From Fructobacillus durionis (lineage in GTDB: Bacteria; Bacillota; Bacilli; Lactobacillales; Lactobacillaceae): a stretch of DNA of 64,000 nt. This document shows positions 46,234 through 55,125 of the stretch, piece after piece. The position numbers and the translations under genes are program-made. Where the stretch lies: the NCBI RefSeq assembly GCF_900112405.1, contig NZ_FOLI01000003.1, positions 50,279 to 114,278 of the forward strand, read 5' to 3'. Each line of letters starts with the position of its first letter. Positions within the stretch are counted from its first letter, which is position 1. Below the pieces are notes generated by a model that did not search any database, had not been told where the DNA came from, and saw only the letters and a list, made by a program, of their open reading frames with translations.

Positions 46234-47367
46234 ATGGTAAAAAAGAACGATAACAATCAAAAAAACTCACCGTTTAAGACTACTCAGGCCATCTTGACCT
46301 TCGGACTGACGGTGGGTTTTTTGCTCATTGCCTGTGGAATCTTTCTGGGCTTGATGGTGGTGCAGGGGCCTGAATTAACCGAGACGGTCTTTGCTGCAGT
46401 TGGCCACTGGTGGTGGTCATTTCTAATTTTTTCACTCTGTGGTATTGTGCTTCTGGCATTCTTACTGGCCCAAGCCTTTGTTTGGCCAATGAAAAAGCTT
46501 GCTAAAGTCATGCGGACTTTTGAAGAAGACCCACTAACTAAGGAACGGGTGAAACCGGTTGGTTATAACCAAGAGCTAAACGATTTGGGCACCGTCCTAA
46601 ACGATACGATGGGTCAGGTGCAGAATTTGATTCAGTCCCAACAGGACTTTGTTTCGGATGTCTCCCATGAGTTACGGACACCCGTTGCCATCGTGAAGGG
46701 ACACTTGAACCTGCTTGAACGTTGGGGGAAAGATGATCCCGAAGTGTTGGATGACTCGCTTTCTTCTTCCCTTGCTGAAATTAAGCGAATGGAAGTTTTG
46801 GTCAATGAAATGCTTCAGTTAACCCGTGCTGAAAAGTTAACGGTTAATTCGGAACAGGACCATACGGCGGTTTGGCCCGTGGTGGACCGTGTCTACCACG
46901 ACTTTCAAATCTTACACCCAGACTTTACCTGGTCATTTGATAACAGTTTGAGTAAGGAATCCGAAGTAGCCATTCGTCCAGATCACTTGGAACAAATGTT
47001 AATTATCTTAATTGACAATGCCTTGAAGTACTCGACTGAACGTAAGGAAGTTCATTTGGCTTTGGCACAGGCTGGTGCCTGGATTGAAATTGGGGTACAG
47101 GACTTTGGTCAGGGAATTGCTGCCGAAGATTTGGACCGTGTCTTTGACCGTTTTTACCGTGTCGATAAGGCCCGTGTTCACCAACCGGGTGGAAACGGAT
47201 TAGGATTATCCATCGTCAAGAAGATGGTTGCGGCCTATGGGGGACAAGTTCAGGTTGAATCTGCTCTTGGTTCCGGCTCTTCTTTCCGTTTGCGCTTCCC
47301 AATGGTCAAAAAGTTGACGTCTGTTGACTCTGAGCCTGCCGGTGAAGAGAAAAACGAAGAAGAATGA
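46234..47367 (+). CDS. Sensor histidine kinase (ArlS/LisK-like)
   Basis: A 377-aa kinase with membrane helices at ~19-43 and ~60-82, only about 17 residues outside the membrane, a HAMP region (~84-135), phospho-acceptor His145 in VSHELRTPVA, and an ATPase domain with DNALKY, FGQGI and GGNGLGLSIV. The tiny external loop suggests sensing at or in the membrane, not ligand binding outside. ATG 46234 has GCGGAG upstream; the longer frame would start in the regulator gene. Confidence 0.93.
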   Translation: MVKKNDNNQKNSPFKTTQAILTFGLTVGFLLIACGIFLGLMVVQGPELTETVFAAVGHWWWSFLIFSLCGIVLLAFLLAQAFVWPMKKLAKVMRTFEEDPLTKERVKPVGYNQELNDLGTVLNDTMGQVQNLIQSQQDFVSDVSHELRTPVAIVKGHLNLLERWGKDDPEVLDDSLSSSLAEIKRMEVLVNEMLQLTRAEKLTVNSEQDHTAVWPVVDRVYHDFQILHPDFTWSFDNSLSKESEVAIRPDHLEQMLIILIDNALKYSTERKEVHLALAQAGAWIEIGVQDFGQGIAAEDLDRVFDRFYRVDKARVHQPGGNGLGLSIVKKMVAAYGGQVQVESALGSGSSFRLRFPMVKKLTSVDSEPAGEEKNEEE

Positions 47368-47436
47368 GAAAAATCTTGCTATAATAGTACAGATTGCAAA
47401 AAATTACTAAGAATTAAAGAGCTTTTAGGAGCAAAA

Positions 47437-48387
47437 ATGAAACAGTTGAAACGCTATGCCACGGTTCTAGTGGTATTATTTGATATTTACCTCTTTACCG
47501 GTGGTTATGGTACCCACGGGCGAATCTATAAGTTGGTGGCAAAGCCAATTGCTAACCTCTTGTTGGACCTTTCAAACGCTATCGGTGGTGTAAATGCCAT
47601 CGGATGGGCCATCATTATCTTGACGGTCATTTTCCGTTTGATTTTGTTACCAATCATGGTCAACCAGTCAAAGAACACGACCATCTCACAGTTGAAAATG
47701 CAGAAGTTGCGCCCTGAATTTGAAAAGGTGCAGGCGGCAACGAAGTCGGCAAAGACGCAGCAGGAACAACAGGCTGCCTCAATGGCATCAATGGCTTTGT
47801 ACCGTGAAAACAACGTTTCCCTAACGGGTGGTGTTTCATGGTTTACGATGGCCTTGCAGATGCCAATCTTTTCAGGTTTGTACTTGGCCATCATGCACGC
47901 CAACGGTTTGAAGACGGCGACCTTCTTTGGATTTGAATTATCATCACCACAGATTCTCTTCTCAATCATTGTTTTGATTATCTATGTTGGCCAAGCATAT
48001 TTGTCACAGCTCCATGTCCCTGAAACACAAAAGAAGCAGATGGGGATGTTAATGTGGATGATGCCAATTATGATTGCCGGCTTCACCTTTGTTTCTTCAG
48101 GAGCCTTGGGACTCTACTTCATGGTCGGTGGAATCTTTGTTTTGATTCAATCACTGATTAACCACCTTTACTATGATAAGCTTAAGGCGCAGGTGGATAA
48201 GGACTTTGTCATCAAGAAGACTGCCGATGATTTGTTGAAGCAGACGATGCCCACTGCTGGACCAGCGCAAACGGCGCAAAACACGAACCGTGTTCGTCCA
48301 GAAGACCTCCGTCCACGTGATGTAACGGAAGAAAGTAACGAGTCTACCGGTCGTAATGCTGGTAAGCAACATCGTTCAAACGACTAA
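47437..48387 (+). CDS. yidC: YidC/OxaA membrane protein insertase
   Basis: A 316-aa insertase with about five membrane segments: GGVNAIGWAIIILTVIFRLI, a lysine-rich cytoplasmic loop, SWFTMALQMPIFSGLYLAI, and the later hydrophobic pair. A positively charged tail of ~65 residues (rich in Arg/Asn) fits YidC2-type ribosome binding. The N-terminal hydrophobic segment has no lipobox Cys, unlike many Firmicute homologues. It has its own extended -10 (TGC-TATAAT near 47379) and an AGGAG site. Confidence 0.95.
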   Translation: MKQLKRYATVLVVLFDIYLFTGGYGTHGRIYKLVAKPIANLLLDLSNAIGGVNAIGWAIIILTVIFRLILLPIMVNQSKNTTISQLKMQKLRPEFEKVQAATKSAKTQQEQQAASMASMALYRENNVSLTGGVSWFTMALQMPIFSGLYLAIMHANGLKTATFFGFELSSPQILFSIIVLIIYVGQAYLSQLHVPETQKKQMGMLMWMMPIMIAGFTFVSSGALGLYFMVGGIFVLIQSLINHLYYDKLKAQVDKDFVIKKTADDLLKQTMPTAGPAQTAQNTNRVRPEDLRPRDVTEESNESTGRNAGKQHRSND

Positions 48388-48414
48388 TTAGGTCGAATTA
48401 AAAAAGGAAGTATT

Positions 48415-49188
48415 ATGGAACGCATTTTATCAAAGCAAAATAACAAGGTGAAAGCCTGGGCTAAGTTAGCCACAAAGAAGGGCCGCCTTGAGCAAAAGAC
48501 TTATTTGCTTGACGGCTGGCACTTGGTTCAAGAAGCCATTAATGCCAAGGCAAAGTTCCACGCCATCATGGCGACTGAAGAACAAATGGAAGCCCACTTG
48601 GCCGATGTTCCTCACGGTGTCCCAGCCTTTGAAATTTCAAAGGAAGTGGCCGCACACATCGCCGGTTCAAAGACTCCACAGGGTATCTTTGCCGAAGTGA
48701 CTTTGCCAGAAAAGACATTTGACCCAACCTATGTCCACGACGGTCTCTGGTTGTTCTTGGATGCTATTCAAGATCCAGGTAACGTTGGGACTTTGGTCCG
48801 TACGGCCGATGCTGCTGGTTTTAAGGGAGTTGTTCTTGGAACGGGTACAGCGGATTTGTACGCACCAAAAGTCGTTCGTGCCATGCAGGGTTCAAACTTC
48901 CACTTGGAAGTCTTGCAAGGTGACTTGAATGAATGGATTGACGCTTTTGAAGATAACGATTTGCCAGTTTATGGTTCTGAGTTGAACGAAGAAGCTAAGC
49001 CATACCAAGATATCCATGGTTTGTCAGCCGGGGCCTTGATTGTTGGAAACGAAGGACAGGGTCTTGATCCTGAATTAGCCAAGAAGACAACGGCTAACCT
49101 TTACATTCCTTTGCTTGGTTCAGCCGAATCATTGAATGTTGCCGTTGCCGGTGGTGTTTTGATGTTCCGCCTTTCTCTTGGAAACTAA
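48415..49188 (+). CDS. TrmH/SpoU family RNA methyltransferase
   Basis: A 257-aa SPOUT methylase. LDAIQDPGNVGTLVRTADA is motif 1, LIVGNEGQGLDPEL is motif 2, and IPLLGSAESLNVAVAGGVLMF is motif 3 of the trefoil knot. An N-terminal substrate-binding domain with the KVKAWAKL start is present. Likely 2'-O-methylates rRNA or tRNA; the target is not known. It lies 27 bp after yidC. Confidence 0.93.
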   Translation: MERILSKQNNKVKAWAKLATKKGRLEQKTYLLDGWHLVQEAINAKAKFHAIMATEEQMEAHLADVPHGVPAFEISKEVAAHIAGSKTPQGIFAEVTLPEKTFDPTYVHDGLWLFLDAIQDPGNVGTLVRTADAAGFKGVVLGTGTADLYAPKVVRAMQGSNFHLEVLQGDLNEWIDAFEDNDLPVYGSELNEEAKPYQDIHGLSAGALIVGNEGQGLDPELAKKTTANLYIPLLGSAESLNVAVAGGVLMFRLSLGN

Positions 49189-49238
49189 GACGAAATTTGC
49201 TATACTAGGTAATATGAATTGCGAGTGGAGGCGTCTTT

Positions 49239-49475
49239 GTGACTAATTTTTTAACCATTCTCTTGTTAGTTGTTGGTTTCTTACTGATTGTGTCAGTAAT
49301 GATGCAGCCTAGCAAACAACAGGATGCACTATCAGCTTTGTCTGGTGGCGCAACCGACTTATTTACAGAACGAAAGTCTCGCGGCTTCGAAGCTGTCATG
49401 CGTCGTGTTACGGCGGTACTTGGCACAATCTGGTTCATCATTGCATTAATCTTGATGTACTTAGCCGCTCATTAA
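49239..49475 (+). CDS. secG: Protein-export membrane protein SecG
   Basis: A 78-aa two-helix protein with MMQPSKQQDALSALSGGATDLF between helices, typical for SecG of the SecYEG channel. The start is GTG at 49239 with TGGAGG at eight bp. An extended -10 promoter TGC-TATACT (49198-49206) precedes it. It is followed by a terminator and then rnr, the usual secG-rnr-smpB order. Confidence 0.95.
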   Translation: MTNFLTILLLVVGFLLIVSVMMQPSKQQDALSALSGGATDLFTERKSRGFEAVMRRVTAVLGTIWFIIALILMYLAAH

Positions 49476-49483
49476 TTTATAAA

Positions 49484-49517
49484 GGTCAGTTTACTTTTTT
49501 GTAGACTGATTTTTTAT
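49484..49517 (+). terminator. Terminator between secG and rnr
   Basis: A TCAGTTTAC/GTAGACTGA stem with one mismatch and a T-rich loop, followed by TTTTTT. Confidence 0.75.
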
Positions 49518-49546
49518 TAGCATTTTTTAGAAAGATTCATAGATTT

Positions 49547-51991
49547 ATGGAAACAAAACAATTAAAAGAACAACTACAGGGATTTTTAAAGGCCAATCCA
49601 AAGCAAGCTTTCTCAGTACAAAATTTGGCTGATGGGCTGCGCTTAGAAGGCGCTTCTGGTTACCGTCAAGTGCTTGGCGTCTTGGAAAATTTGGCCGATA
49701 ACCAAATTATTAAAAAAGTCGACAAAGATAGCTACCAGTTCCAGGGACAAAAGGGTGACATTGTCGGTGAATTTAAGGCCAATGACAAGGGCTTTGGATT
49801 TGTCCGCTACGATGAAAACTTGCCTGACTACTTCGTTGGTCCAGATAACACCATGCAGGCCATGCAGGGCGATACGGTTCGCGTTTCGATGGTAAAGCCA
49901 GCACAATCTGCTGACCGCGGACCGGAAGGTAAGGTTGAAGAAATCTTAGAGCACGCTTATACGCGTTTGGTTGGTGTGTATACATCAGGCTCAACTTATC
50001 AGGGGATGCTTGGACAGATTCGCTTGTCTGATAAGAAGGCAGCGGCCTTTCAAGTGGTTGTTGATTCATCAACTGCTGAAGAAGACTTACATGACGGCCA
50101 GGTGGTTGTCGCTGAAGTGCAGTCCTATGCCGATGCGATTCACCCAAAGCAATTGGTTGCTACGGTAACCCAAGTGCTTGGTTATGAAAACGAACCAGGC
50201 ATGGACATCATGCAAATCGTTGAAAACAAGAAGGTGCCAAACCACTTCCCAGCCGATGTGATGGCTGAAGCGGATGCCATTCCAAACGAAGTTTTGGCAT
50301 CTGAATGGGAAGGGCGTCAGGATATCACTGACCAGCCTTTGGTTACCATTGATGGTGCTGACACTAAGGATATTGATGATGCCGTTGTTGTTTGGAAGTT
50401 AGATAATGGCAACTATCATTTAGGTGTGCACATCGCCGATGTGTCCCACTACGTAAAGCCTGGTTCAGCCATTGATACGGAAGCATACAACCGTGGAACT
50501 TCTGTCTATTTGACGGACCGAGTTATTCCAATGCTCCCACAGAAGCTTTCCAATGGGATTGCCTCTTTGAACCCTGGCGTGACCCGTTTGGCCATGTCTG
50601 TTGAGATGGAAATTAATCCACAGGGTGAAGTGGTTAAGCACCGTTTGGCACAGTCTGTCATCGAGTCACACGCCCGCATGACTTATGATAAAGTCAATGA
50701 AATCCTTGCAGGTGAGCCAGCCGCCCGTGAAGAATATTCTGGCCTAGCCGATATGTTTGACATGATGGGCGAATTGCATCAAATCTTGGCTAAGAAACGT
50801 GAAAAGCGCGGGGCCATTGAATTTGATACGCCAGAAGCATCCATTGTCGTGGATGAAAATGGAAAGGCCATCGACGTTGTGGTCCGTGAACGTGGCACTG
50901 CTGAACGAATGATTGAGTCCTTTATGTTGGCAGCCAACGAAACAGTGGCTGAGCACTTTGATACGAAGAAGGTACCTTTCCTTTACCGTATTCACGAAAC
51001 GCCGGATGAAGAACGTGCCAAGTCCTTCTTTGAATTTGCGAGCGCTTTGGGTTACCCAGTCAAGGGTGATCCGGCCAATGTAACACCAATCATGTTGCAG
51101 ACTTTGATGAAGAAGGTTAAGGATGACCCAGCCGAGCAGATGATTTCAACCATGATGCTTCGTGCCATGAAGCAGGCCAAGTATTCACCAGAACCACTGG
51201 GACACTTTGGCTTGGGCGCTAAGTATTATACGCACTTTACTTCACCAATTCGTCGTTACCCTGATTTGACGGTTCACCGTTTGATTCGTTGGTATACGGA
51301 ACACGGCTATGGTGTCGAAGCACAGGAAAAGTACGCTTCTTCCCTTGGCCAAATTGGTGTTGATACTTCAACCCGTGAACGTCGTGCCATTGATACGGAG
51401 CGCCTTGTTGACGCCATGAAGAAGGCCGAATACATGGAAGACAAGGTTGGCAACGAATACGAAGGTGTTGTGAACGCCGCCTTGAAGTTTGGTCTCTTCA
51501 TTTCCTTGGATAACACAGTTGAAGGTTTGGTTCACATTTCAAACTTGACTGATGATCATTACGATTACGATGAAAAGCACGCCGCCTTAATTGGTCGCTC
51601 AAAGCACCACATCTTCCAGATCGGTCAGAAGGTAAAGATTAAGGTCATCCGTGCTTCTAAGAAGGATTCAACGGTGGACTTCATGTTGGTTAACCCTGAA
51701 GAGGCACCAACAACCGATATTAAAGTGCCACAACCAAACCGTGGTAAGTTTGGACGCGATAATAAGCGTGGCCGTGACAACAAGGGCAATGGTAACCGAC
51801 GCGGTGGAAACGGCCATGGCGGCCGTTCTAACCATGGTAATGGGAAGCCAGGGCAAAGCCGTGATGGACAAAAACGTGGAAATGGTCAATCAAATGGCCG
51901 TTTGAATAACCAGGGACGTCCGCAGCAAAAGTCTAACCCGAATAAGTCAGGTGCGAATCACAAGCATCCTTTTTCCGTAAAGCAAAAGTAA
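49547..51991 (+). CDS. rnr: Ribonuclease R
   Basis: An 814-aa 3'-5' exoribonuclease: an N-terminal helix-turn-helix (1-65), two cold-shock domains (~75-230), the RNB catalytic domain with DGADTKDIDDAV (Asp cluster near residue 270), an S1 domain (~635-715), and an unusual Arg/Gly/Asn-rich tail of ~90 residues. It degrades structured RNA and works with tmRNA/SmpB, whose gene follows. The ribosome site is weak, so translation may depend on the upstream sequence. Confidence 0.97.
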   Translation: METKQLKEQLQGFLKANPKQAFSVQNLADGLRLEGASGYRQVLGVLENLADNQIIKKVDKDSYQFQGQKGDIVGEFKANDKGFGFVRYDENLPDYFVGPDNTMQAMQGDTVRVSMVKPAQSADRGPEGKVEEILEHAYTRLVGVYTSGSTYQGMLGQIRLSDKKAAAFQVVVDSSTAEEDLHDGQVVVAEVQSYADAIHPKQLVATVTQVLGYENEPGMDIMQIVENKKVPNHFPADVMAEADAIPNEVLASEWEGRQDITDQPLVTIDGADTKDIDDAVVVWKLDNGNYHLGVHIADVSHYVKPGSAIDTEAYNRGTSVYLTDRVIPMLPQKLSNGIASLNPGVTRLAMSVEMEINPQGEVVKHRLAQSVIESHARMTYDKVNEILAGEPAAREEYSGLADMFDMMGELHQILAKKREKRGAIEFDTPEASIVVDENGKAIDVVVRERGTAERMIESFMLAANETVAEHFDTKKVPFLYRIHETPDEERAKSFFEFASALGYPVKGDPANVTPIMLQTLMKKVKDDPAEQMISTMMLRAMKQAKYSPEPLGHFGLGAKYYTHFTSPIRRYPDLTVHRLIRWYTEHGYGVEAQEKYASSLGQIGVDTSTRERRAIDTERLVDAMKKAEYMEDKVGNEYEGVVNAALKFGLFISLDNTVEGLVHISNLTDDHYDYDEKHAALIGRSKHHIFQIGQKVKIKVIRASKKDSTVDFMLVNPEEAPTTDIKVPQPNRGKFGRDNKRGRDNKGNGNRRGGNGHGGRSNHGNGKPGQSRDGQKRGNGQSNGRLNNQGRPQQKSNPNKSGANHKHPFSVKQK

Positions 51992-52014
51992 GTTAGTTTT
52001 AAAGGAGTTGACCA

Positions 52015-52479
52015 ATGGCAAAGAAAAAAGTGCAGCATAACGACGCCTTGGCGACAAATCGGAAAGCGCGGTTTAACTACGCGATTGAAGAGACTTTTGA
52101 AGCGGGGATGGTTTTAACTGGAACCGAGATTAAGTCTGTTCGTGCTGGCCAAATTACGATTGGTGATGGCTTTGTCACCATCCATGATGGTCAGGCCTAC
52201 TTAACGAACGTGCATATTGCCAACTACGAGCAGGGGAATCAGTTCAACGTTGACCCACTTCGTTCTCGAATCCTGCTTTTGCATAAAAAGCAGATTCAGC
52301 ACCTTTCTGCATTGGTAAAAGAATCTGGTGTAACGGTGGTACCACTTAAGGTCTACATGAAGAAGGGCTTTGCTAAAGTCTTGATTGGTGTGGGTCGTGG
52401 AAAGAAACAATACGATAAGCGTCAGTCAATCAAAAAACGTGATGTTGAGCGTGATTTAAACCGACAATTTAAGCGATAA
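52015..52479 (+). CDS. smpB: SsrA-binding protein SmpB
   Basis: A 154-aa beta-barrel protein with ALATNRKARFNYAIEETFEA, GTEIKSVR and the basic C-terminal tail that enters the mRNA channel in trans-translation. AAAGGAG precedes the ATG, 23 bp after rnr. No ssrA gene is visible in the window. Confidence 0.97.
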   Translation: MAKKKVQHNDALATNRKARFNYAIEETFEAGMVLTGTEIKSVRAGQITIGDGFVTIHDGQAYLTNVHIANYEQGNQFNVDPLRSRILLLHKKQIQHLSALVKESGVTVVPLKVYMKKGFAKVLIGVGRGKKQYDKRQSIKKRDVERDLNRQFKR

Positions 52480-52508
52480 AAAGAGCCCAGTTAATGGGCT
52501 CTTTTTTT
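52478..52508 (+). terminator. Terminator after smpB
   Basis: A perfect 12-bp stem (52478-52489 with 52495-52506) with a 5-nt loop and T tract. The following ~120 bp up to the rny promoter hold no gene that I can see. Confidence 0.92.
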
Positions 52509-52630
52509 CTAAAGTAGGGAGAACTGGATTGACTTTGTTAAAAAGTTTTTAATTGGGATGATTAGATTGAAAAGACCGTTATAGCAGCTTTTATGTGGTG
52601 TCCAATCGAACATTTTTAATTCTAGTCTAA

Positions 52631-52659
52631 TTGACCCAAGGTGAAAATTTGTCTATACT
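52631..52659 (+). promoter_or_regulatory. Promoter of rny
   Basis: TTGACC (52631-52636), 17 bp, TATACT (52654-52659); start near 52666. Confidence 0.88.
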
Positions 52660-52665
52660 AGACAT

Positions 52666-52685
52666 GTGAATTGAAAACAATTCAC
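52666..52685 (+). promoter_or_regulatory. Hairpin at the 5' end of the rny transcript
   Basis: A perfect 8-bp stem GTGAATTG/CAATTCAC with an AAAA loop begins at the predicted transcript start. Confidence 0.65.
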
Positions 52686-52703
52686 ACTGAAAGGAAAAAG
52701 AAT

Positions 52704-54260
52704 ATGCTGACGATTATTATCTCAGCACTCTTTGCTCTTTTAATCGGCTTAGCTGGTGGTTATTTAACGAAGAAGATTGTCGATCAAGTTCGTTTAAATA
52801 ACGCTAAGCAGATTGCAACAAACATTTTAAAACAAGCAAATGACGAAGCCAAAAGTATTAAGAAATCTGCCGAAGTTGATGCAAAGGGCTATGCCCAAGA
52901 GTATCGCCGCCAGGTAGAAGATTCTTTGTCTAACCGACAAAAGCGAGTGGAAGACCAAGAAGCTCGTGTTCAGGATCGAATTGATACTTTGGATAAAAAA
53001 GATGCAACGTTGAACGAACGTGATGCTTCCTTGATTAAAAAGGAAGGGAAGCTTCAGGCCCGTTTGGATGCTGCTACTAAGAAGGACCAAGAGGCTGACA
53101 GAAAGTTAGCTGAACAGGAAGCAAAGCTGGAAGAAATTGGCCAGTTGAATAAAGACCAAGCTCAGGAAATTATTCTTAACGATTCAAAGGCGCAACTCGA
53201 AAAAGAGCGTGCTAACTTGATTCAAGAATATGAACAAGATGCTAAGAATGAGGGTGAAAAGCGCGCCCGTAACATGATTGTGGAAGCAATCCAACGTTCA
53301 GCAGCTGATTCTGTTTCTGACGTGACTGTTTCAGTTGTAAACCTTCCTAGCGAAGACATGAAGGGCCGTATCATCGGTCGTGAAGGTCGAAATATCCGGA
53401 CAATTGAATCCTTGACTGGGATTGATTTGATTATCGACGATACCCCAGAATCTGTCGTTCTTTCTGGTTTTGATCCACTTCGTCGACAGATTGCCAAGAA
53501 CGCTCTGGAAGCCTTAATCTCTGATGGACGTATTAATCCAGCTAAGATTGAGGAAGCCGTTGAAAAAGCCCGTCGTCAGATGGACGAAAACATTCGCCAA
53601 AAGGGTGAATCCGCTGTCTTTGAATTAGGAATTCGTGGACTACACCCAGACCTTATTAAGTTAATTGGTCGAATGAATTACCGTACGTCTTATGGTCAAA
53701 ACGTACTGCAACACTCAATTGAAGTTGCTAAGCTAACCGGCCTAATGGCTTCAGAATTTAAAATGGATGTCGCACAAGCAAAGCGTGCCGGCCTCTTACA
53801 CGATATTGGAAAAGCAGTCGATGCCGAAGTTGAAGGTTCTCACGTTGAACTCGGTGTTCGATTGGCTGAAAAGTATCATGAAAAGCCAAATGTTATTAAC
53901 GCTATCGCTGCCCACCACGGCGATATCGAACCTACCTCACCATTGGCTGAACTAGTGACGGCAGCGGATGCCATTTCCGCTGCTCGTCCTGGTGCCCGTT
54001 CAGAATCGCTTGAAAACTATGTTCAACGATTAACTGATCTGGAACACATCGCCAGTGATTATAACGGTGTTAAATCTGCCTATGCCATCCAGGCTGGACG
54101 TGAAGTTCGCGTGATTGTGGAACCTGATCAGGTTTCAGACATTCAAGCAACTGTTCTGGCCCACGATATTAAGGCTGAAGTAGAAGACCGACTCGAATAT
54201 CCGGGACACGTGAAGGTGACCGTTGTTCGTGAAACACGAGCTGTTGATTACGCTCGTTAA
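52704..54260 (+). CDS. rny: Ribonuclease Y
   Basis: A 518-aa membrane-anchored endonuclease that starts mRNA decay. One N-terminal helix (residues 2-21) precedes a long coiled coil (~30-200), a KH domain with [11 protein letters not shown], and an HD domain with [13 protein letters not shown] 52704 follows AAAGGAAA; an upstream in-frame start would sit in the 5' hairpin. It has its own promoter and terminator. Confidence 0.97.
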   Translation: MLTIIISALFALLIGLAGGYLTKKIVDQVRLNNAKQIATNILKQANDEAKSIKKSAEVDAKGYAQEYRRQVEDSLSNRQKRVEDQEARVQDRIDTLDKKDATLNERDASLIKKEGKLQARLDAATKKDQEADRKLAEQEAKLEEIGQLNKDQAQEIILNDSKAQLEKERANLIQEYEQDAKNEGEKRARNMIVEAIQRSAADSVSDVTVSVVNLPSEDMKGRIIGREGRNIRTIESLTGIDLIIDDTPESVVLSGFDPLRRQIAKNALEALISDGRINPAKIEEAVEKARRQMDENIRQKGESAVFELGIRGLHPDLIKLIGRMNYRTSYGQNVLQHSIEVAKLTGLMASEFKMDVAQAKRAGLLHDIGKAVDAEVEGSHVELGVRLAEKYHEKPNVINAIAAHHGDIEPTSPLAELVTAADAISAARPGARSESLENYVQRLTDLEHIASDYNGVKSAYAIQAGREVRVIVEPDQVSDIQATVLAHDIKAEVEDRLEYPGHVKVTVVRETRAVDYAR

Positions 54261-54286
54261 AAAAGTCCCCGTCGGGGGCTTTTTTC
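54259..54286 (+). terminator. Terminator after rny
   Basis: An AAAAAGTCCCC/GGGGGCTTTTT stem with a 3-nt loop. Confidence 0.88.
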
Positions 54287-54377
54287 TTTGACTTTGATTA
54301 TCACTGTTAAAGATATTTTAATTTGTTACAATAGAAATGATTAATAATTAGTAATTTAAGTACAGATAGGAGAGATT

Positions 54378-54752
54378 ATGACAGTTGGACAAATTTCACT
54401 ACTAATCTTTGCTTTGGCCTTTTTGCTTTTGGTCGTAGCAGTTACGATTTTCTTACTTCGTTTGACTCGTACCGTTTCCATCCTGACAACGGATTTGGAT
54501 ACGATTGCCCGTTCATCAAACGAATTGGTTGCCAACACCAACCTGTTGGTTGATGACATCAATGATAAGATGGCAACTTTGAACGTTACCGTTCAAGCAG
54601 CTGCTGATCTTTCTGAAACGATTTCTGATTTGAATCGCTCAGTACGTAATACTTCATCGTCAGTCTCAGGATTTGGAACTGCAACAAAGACTGGAATGAC
54701 ATTAGTACTATCAAAGCTATTTGGAAAGAAGTCTTCTAAGAAGGCTAAGTAA
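54378..54752 (+). CDS. DUF948 family membrane-anchored protein
   Basis: A 124-aa protein with one N-terminal helix (~6-26) and a helical region that repeats hydrophobic/polar residues, as in DUF948 (YtxG-like). The C-terminus is Lys-rich. An extended -10 (TGT-TACAAT near 54325) and AGGAGAG precede it. It is paired with the YtxH-like gene, as ytxG-ytxH in Bacillus; stress association is known there, but no sigma-B promoter is seen here. Confidence 0.85.
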   Translation: MTVGQISLLIFALAFLLLVVAVTIFLLRLTRTVSILTTDLDTIARSSNELVANTNLLVDDINDKMATLNVTVQAAADLSETISDLNRSVRNTSSSVSGFGTATKTGMTLVLSKLFGKKSSKKAK

Positions 54753-54763
54753 GGAGTATAGAC

Positions 54764-55063
54764 ATGAAAGCAACAACAAAGTTTCTTGCTGGATTCTTGT
54801 TTGCAATGGGTGCTTCAGCAGCCTACAAGGTCGCTAAGTCCGAACAAAAGCAAGAAGAATTAAAGAATAAGTTGAACCAGGTGCAAGGCCAGGTTCAAGA
54901 CATGGTCGAAAAGGCCACAGAAGCTGTTTCACCATACGTTGAAAAGGCGAAGGTTTCCTATCAAGAATCACGTGATGCTTTGACTGATTCCGTTTCAGCT
55001 CAAGATGAAGCAGCACAACCTGATATTGAGATTGAAGAAAAAGATCTTAACTTGCAAAAGTAA
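54764..55063 (+). CDS. YtxH domain protein
   Basis: A 99-aa protein with an N-terminal Gly/Ala hydrophobic segment (7-22) and an amphipathic, coiled-coil-like region, then an acidic end. It matches the YtxH pattern of small envelope/stress proteins. It begins 11 bp after the DUF948 gene with AAGGAG and ends at a strong terminator. Confidence 0.82.
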   Translation: MKATTKFLAGFLFAMGASAAYKVAKSEQKQEELKNKLNQVQGQVQDMVEKATEAVSPYVEKAKVSYQESRDALTDSVSAQDEAAQPDIEIEEKDLNLQK

Positions 55064-55066
55064 AAT

Positions 55067-55109
55067 AAAAAAGCATTGAACAGTTATCTAACTGTTCAAT
55101 GCTTTTTTA
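55067..55109. terminator. Bidirectional terminator
   Basis: A near-perfect ~20-bp stem with a 2-nt loop, between the convergent YtxH and rnhC genes. Confidence 0.93.
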
Positions 55110-55125
55110 TTTAGTCAGTTTTCGG

